A stretch of DNA of 34,395 nucleotides, taken from the NCBI GenBank assembly GCA_007096045.1, contig SFAU01000179.1, forward strand, positions 1 to 34,395, given 5' to 3'. Each line of letters opens with the position of its first letter. Position 1 is the stretch's first letter. Positions 31,372-34,395 of this stretch are shown piece by piece. Under the pieces are notes generated by a model that worked only from the letters and a program-made list of their open reading frames with translations, did not search any database and was not told where the DNA came from. The DNA is from Microcystis novacekii Mn_MB_F_20050700_S1 (GTDB taxonomy: Bacteria > Cyanobacteriota > Cyanobacteriia > Cyanobacteriales > Microcystaceae). The position numbers were made by a program, and so were the translations under genes.

Positions 31372-32286
31372 TCAGCAAGATTCAGCCTGTAGAGACTCGA
31401 CTAATTCGATTAATTGTCTCTCGTTGGCATTATACACTTCCCGACAAAACTCACAGACGGCTTCCGCTTGTTTATCTTTTTCGATGATGTCTTTTAATTC
31501 ATCGACCCCGAGGAATTTTAAAGCTCCTAGGGCCCGTTCAAAAGAACAATCACAATCAAAACGCAGCAGCTGCACAGCTGGAAAAATTTCTAGACCCATA
31601 TCTCCGAGAAGTTCCTGAAAAATATCTTCTAGACTTTTTCCTGCGCGTAAAAGGGGCGTAAATCCCGTTAATTTTCGCAATCTCGACTCTAAACGAGCCA
31701 CTAAGACCTCATCCCGGGCTGCTTCTTTGGAGAGAACTTGTAATAAAATTCCCCCAGCGGCCGTTACTCCTGTGGTTGTACCAACAAAAACCCCCACTTG
31801 CAAAGCGGAGGGAATTTGTTCCGATTGGTCTAGATAGTAGGCGATATCTTCCCCCACTTCCCCGGAAACTATCTCGACGATGCTTTCTTGAAGTTCATTT
31901 CTCTCCTCGCCTTTTTCTTCCCGTAAGACTCGCACATAACCCTTGTCACCCACGGCCCGACCCACATCTAATTTACCCTTAGCATTGGGGAGTAATTCCA
32001 CTTGGGGATAGTCCACATAACCCCGCACCGTGCCGTCGAGTCCAGCATCAACCAAGACCCCACCCAGGGGACCATCGCCTTTAATGCGAATATTGATCCT
32101 AGAACCGGGTTTTTTTAAACTGGAAGCCAAGAGTAAAGCCGATGCCATCGTGCGACCGAGAGCGGCGCTGGCTACGTTAGATAATTGATGTCTTTGGCGA
32201 GCTTCTTCGGTTAAACGGGTGGTAATCACTCCTACTACTCTAATTCCCCCATCGGCGGCCGTGGCGCGGATTAATTTATCTGCCAT
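31372..32286 (-). CDS. hslO: Redox-regulated chaperone Hsp33
   Basis: A 304-residue protein with an N-terminal substrate-binding fold (ATAADGGIRVVGVITTRL, GRTMASALLLASSLK, INIRIKGDGPLGG) and the C-terminal zinc switch. The four cysteines are C245 and C247 (CDC) and C278 and C281 (CEFC), the exact CxC...CxxC pattern. Oxidation releases zinc and activates holdase function under peroxide or heat stress in the cytosol. The length is typical. The protein ends in an extra C304 outside the motif. The gene is divergent from the one at 32371 across an 84-bp gap and may head a transcript with the following helical-repeat gene. Confidence 0.95.
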   Translation of the reverse strand: MADKLIRATAADGGIRVVGVITTRLTEEARQRHQLSNVASAALGRTMASALLLASSLKKPGSRINIRIKGDGPLGGVLVDAGLDGTVRGYVDYPQVELLPNAKGKLDVGRAVGDKGYVRVLREEKGEERNELQESIVEIVSGEVGEDIAYYLDQSEQIPSALQVGVFVGTTTGVTAAGGILLQVLSKEAARDEVLVARLESRLRKLTGFTPLLRAGKSLEDIFQELLGDMGLEIFPAVQLLRFDCDCSFERALGALKFLGVDELKDIIEKDKQAEAVCEFCREVYNANERQLIELVESLQAESC

Positions 32287-32370
32287 ACTACTTACTGTTA
32301 TCCTTGGAAAACGCTGTCCCGATTTTTAGTTATTCTTTAACTAACTTAACAAAAATTATTAGACAATCAT

Positions 32371-32754
32371 ATGTTCGGCAATTTTCAACAAAGTCAGCTG
32401 CGTATCGAAATCTCGGCCAGTGAACAGGCTATCGGGGATAGTTTGCTCAAAACTGCTCATCTCCGTCAATGGCTGTGGCCGCAAATGCTCTCACCTAATC
32501 TACCCGATAAATTAGAGGAAGGTTTGACTTTTACCTCTTGGTTAGGTTTAATTCCCGTACAACATCAGGTTTTATTGGCCAATGACCAGTGTTTACGCTT
32601 GCTTTTGAGTCAAGGTATCGATGGCTATCACGAATGGTATTGGGGCGATGGTTGGTTACAATCACGGTTAGAAGGCATTTCTCTCCTTCCCCTCAATCTC
32701 GGTCAAACTCTCAGTTTATTGAAATTACGACTATTTCTGAGCAATCAAAAGTAA
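32371..32754 (+). CDS. Conserved small protein, unknown
   Basis: A 127-residue soluble protein without a signal peptide. It starts MFGNFQQSQLRIEISASEQA. It contains LRQWLWPQM near residue 33, a W/G-rich middle (FTSWLGLIPVQHQ) and GYHEWYWGDGWLQSRLEGISLLPL. The N-terminal strand followed by LRQWL faintly recalls SRPBCC/START-type small domains, but this is weak. I do not recognise it otherwise. Its TAA is followed at once by heptamer array D. The divergent partner is hslO. Confidence 0.65.
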   Translation: MFGNFQQSQLRIEISASEQAIGDSLLKTAHLRQWLWPQMLSPNLPDKLEEGLTFTSWLGLIPVQHQVLLANDQCLRLLLSQGIDGYHEWYWGDGWLQSRLEGISLLPLNLGQTLSLLKLRLFLSNQK

Positions 32755-32879
32755 ACAGTAATCAGTGAACAGTAAACAGTAATCAGTAATCAGTAATCAG
32801 TAATCAGTACACTAAAAACTCACATCTGGTAACTGATAACTGATAACTCACACCTGATAACTGATAACTGATAACTGAT
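32755..32879. repeat. Heptamer repeat field D between two convergent stop codons
   Basis: The complete gap consists of repeats. AGTAAAC/AGTAATC-type heptamers run from 32755 to about 32810, then comes a short unique piece (ACTAAAAACTCACATCTGGT), then ACTGATA units with an ACTCACACCTG interruption. The first base follows the plus-strand TAA (32752-32754), and the last unit, ACTGATT, runs into the minus-strand stop (32879-32881). The junction ACTGATTA is identical to the one at 23508-23515. Confidence 0.9.
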
Positions 32880-33496
32880 TAAGGTTGAGTTCCATCGAGA
32901 CGGGTGTCACATTGACGGGCATCGAGGTTAGTTCGAGAAGTGCCATTATAAGTACCTTGTTTAACTATTCCTAGCATAGAGGCGATAACTATACATTTGC
33001 GATCTTGGTTGGGATAGGGCGCAGCACCAGCATTGGCGGCGGGATATAATACGATTATCGCTTGGTTTTGTGGCGGCTCAAAAGTTATCCCCGGTACATG
33101 ACCCCGAAAAGAAAAGCGAATCCCCGGACTGCTGCCTTGGAGGGGAAAATTCGTCACCATAAATACTTCCTGCGGCAGACTTAAGGAACTCGCGTTAGTA
33201 TTAGTCGCCACTAAACAACCTGGTTCACTGGCAGTTATTTGCGAGTAAACCGTGGGATTAGTGCCAGTCGGATTAGTAAAATTAAGAGTGCAATTTCTCC
33301 CTCGACGGATAGCTTGTCTTTGGGCATCCTGTAGGGCTGATTGTATAGAATCGGTGGCTTCTTGGACTTTATTGCTATTTAACCAAGCTAATAAATTAGC
33401 TCCAGTTAAGGCGGCAATAACTCCCGTAATTGCCAAAGCTACCAAAATTTCTAACAAGGTAAAACCCTGATTTTTATGGACATTGAAACGACGCAT
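32879..33496 (-). CDS. Type IV pilin-like protein (FimT/GspH-type minor pilin)
   Basis: A 205-residue prepilin. After a 12-residue basic leader comes the processing and methylation site G/FTLLEILVALAITGV: cleavage after Gly12, Phe at +1 and Glu at +5 of the mature protein, leading into the hydrophobic helix. QSALQDAQRQAIRRG follows, as in FimT/GspH minor pilins. Four cysteines (positions in NCTLNF, GCLV, KCIV and QCDTR) may form two disulfides. It is likely exported through the type IV pilus or pseudopilus machinery; in filamentous cyanobacteria comparable pairs (HpsB/HpsC) serve polysaccharide secretion. The start lies 23 bp inside the upstream pilin gene, so translation is coupled. The stop is formed at the edge of heptamer array D. 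Confidence 0.85.
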   Translation of the reverse strand: MRRFNVHKNQGFTLLEILVALAITGVIAALTGANLLAWLNSNKVQEATDSIQSALQDAQRQAIRRGRNCTLNFTNPTGTNPTVYSQITASEPGCLVATNTNASSLSLPQEVFMVTNFPLQGSSPGIRFSFRGHVPGITFEPPQNQAIIVLYPAANAGAAPYPNQDRKCIVIASMLGIVKQGTYNGTSRTNLDARQCDTRLDGTQP

Positions 33497-34037
33497 CGGG
33501 AATCACCTCGACAGAACTTTTAGCAATAACATTTTCTTGGTTGGGGTAATTATTAGGAGTTTGACCTGTTGCTAACTGGACTCGATAATCAATACGGAGA
33601 CGATGGGGATTAGCCGATTGGTTAGTAATATTAAAAGTCCGATAGAGAGAATAGTTTTTACCGAAAATTTCTCGTGTTGCTACTAATTGTTCCGTCGGTA
33701 TAGGGGTGATGGGGGCTGTTAATTGTCTTCTTAAAGCTGTGGCATAACCCTCCGTTCCTGTACACACATCCGCACTGACATTAGGGTTGGCAGGACTGGA
33801 GTTGACATCTAAACTCGAAGCTATATATTTGACATCCTCAAAATCTTCTTGAATCCAAAAGTTAGCTTGAGCTTGTCTTTTTGCCCGAACTCTATACAAG
33901 GCATCCACTGCCATTAACTGTAAGGTTCCTGTTAAGAAAGCGGTAATAGTTAAAATGGCAATTATCACTTCTAACATCGAGAAACCCGACTCGGACGAAG
34001 GCAGTTTTGACTGTATCCCCTTTCCTTTTGATTTCAC
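33474..34037 (-). CDS. Type IV pilin-like protein (PilV-type)
   Basis: A 187-residue prepilin starting with GTG. The GGGAGG block (complement of 34045-34050) stands 7 nt upstream and fixes this start. The leader MKSKGKGIQSKLPSSESG is followed by the processing site G/FSMLEVIIAILTITAF, with Glu at +5, and a hydrophobic helix. Two cysteines are present (DVCTG and the C-terminal FQCP), giving a possible disulfide. PilV-like minor pilins normally prime pilus assembly with FimT/GspH partners, which fits the overlapping downstream gene. The promoter should lie in 34051-34280. Confidence 0.85.
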   Translation of the reverse strand: MKSKGKGIQSKLPSSESGFSMLEVIIAILTITAFLTGTLQLMAVDALYRVRAKRQAQANFWIQEDFEDVKYIASSLDVNSSPANPNVSADVCTGTEGYATALRRQLTAPITPIPTEQLVATREIFGKNYSLYRTFNITNQSANPHRLRIDYRVQLATGQTPNNYPNQENVIAKSSVEVIPDASFQCP

Positions 34038-34044
34038 TTTTCAC

Positions 34045-34050
34045 CCTCCC
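34045..34050 (-). promoter_or_regulatory. Ribosome binding site fixing the GTG start of the PilV-type gene
   Basis: On the minus strand GGGAGG precedes GTG (34037-34035) by 7 nt. It is one of the few strong Shine-Dalgarno sequences in the window and makes the GTG start more likely than an internal ATG, which would lie inside the prepilin signal. Confidence 0.7.
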
Positions 34051-34280
34051 CCAAGTTTTTCCTGAAAACCACTGGCTTTTTTTATCTCTCAACTACAGAG
34101 TACCCAGATGATGGAATATTTCTAACTCTAGTCAGGGAATTAATTCCCCGAAAACCCTATTGCTCAAGTGAGTCAGATTGTCTAAACTCTCATGCAGTTA
34201 GCATTGTACACTAATCTAGCTTTTGTCTGTGATTACCATCTGCGATCGAGATCATACTTAACCAGTAATTTAGATACACT

Positions 34281-34395
34281 AGACCTCCTGCAAAAATAGG
34301 AACTGATTATGTACAATAAAGTAAAACACTCAGAAAAACCATGACTTACGAAAAAGTAAAAAATTTGAATCCAGAAGAGTTTAAACGCTTTTGTG
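34281..34395 (+). mobile_element. Left end of an insertion sequence (cut by window edge)
   Basis: The region begins near AGACCTCCTGCAAAAATAGG (34281-34300), which looks like an IS terminal sequence of the GACCTCCTGCAAAA type I remember from Microcystis elements. A transposase-like start follows 60 bp later. The exact end and the target duplication cannot be shown because the other end is outside the window. Confidence 0.55.
34341..34395 (+). CDS. Transposase N-terminus (partial, runs off the window)
   Basis: Eighteen codons are visible: MTYEKVKNLNPEEFKRFC. This matches the start of helix-turn-helix transposase frames common in Microcystis IS elements, which begin with K-x-L-x-P-E-x-F-K-R and continue into a target-binding HTH. 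The family (IS5-like is my guess) cannot be fixed from so little. The ATG follows AAAACC and lacks a strong ribosome site, as usual for IS genes. Confidence 0.6.
   Translation, partial: MTYEKVKNLNPEEFKRFC

Overview
The window looks like a chromosomal segment of a cyanobacterium, most likely a Microcystis-like bloom-former. Evidence: at least nine copies of the cyanobacterial HIP1 octamer GCGATCGC (for example 1687, 14999, 15359, 15740, 18254, 19710, 26970, 30851, 30942), a protein with a phycobilisome CpcD-linker-like domain, a XisH/XisI pair, cyanobacterial families of the UPF0182, DUF3082 and DUF1400 types, moderate AT-richness, and many dispersed heptamer arrays, MITE-like elements and an IS end. 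The genus call is inference from remembered gene content. No rRNA, tRNA or CRISPR array was seen.

Layout. 1-6605: the C-terminal end of an Rpn/PD-(D/E)XK-type nuclease-family protein carrying a perfect 12-bp tandem repeat. A UPF0182 membrane protein follows, sandwiched between two copies of a roughly 280-bp MITE, then a membrane-anchored GHL10 glycoside hydrolase-like protein and an OppC/DppC-type permease, all on the minus strand. 6690-15144: a 2OG-Fe(II) oxygenase, a divergent transketolase/phosphoketolase-like ThDP enzyme with a clear terminator, an SLBB polysaccharide-export protein, a small membrane protein, an aldo/keto reductase, a conserved unknown protein and a CocE-type hydrolase. 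15280-20023 (plus strand): an ABC-F ATPase, peroxiredoxin Q/BCP, then xisH-xisI-mutL packed tightly enough to be one transcript. 20024-23417: a heptamer repeat field, a BaeS-like histidine kinase, a structured leader ending in a strong intrinsic terminator just upstream of a CpcD-domain/DUF1816 gene, a DnaJ-type zinc-finger mini-protein and a DUF3082 membrane protein. 23513-32754: a DUF1400 alpha/beta hydrolase, Ppx/GppA phosphatase, a pentapeptide-repeat membrane protein, a membrane-anchored helical-repeat protein, Hsp33 and an unrecognised small protein. 32879-34395: two overlapping type IV pilin-like genes and the start of an insertion sequence running off the right edge.

Most genes are metabolic, stress or envelope housekeeping in short transcription units. 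They include stress and redox repair (BCP, Hsp33, aldo/keto reductase), DNA repair (MutL), polyphosphate/ppGpp turnover (Ppx/GppA), envelope and export (Wza-like, pilins, OppC, GHL10) and light-harvesting control (CpcD/DUF1816).

The least ordinary material is non-coding. (1) The MITE pair has target duplications and an apparent compensatory stem change. (2) A short palindromic repeat is flanked by a 37-bp duplication and has itself been hit by a second MITE with a 3-bp TAA duplication; the other copy of the repeat in this window preserves the empty site. (3) ACTGATA-type heptamer arrays abut or overlap stop codons in every array seen. (4) The leader RNA lies before the CpcD/DUF1816 gene. (5) A 16-bp tandem repeat ends in a perfect 44-bp palindrome. 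(6) The xisHI-mutL cluster is the best candidate for a poorly understood protein system.
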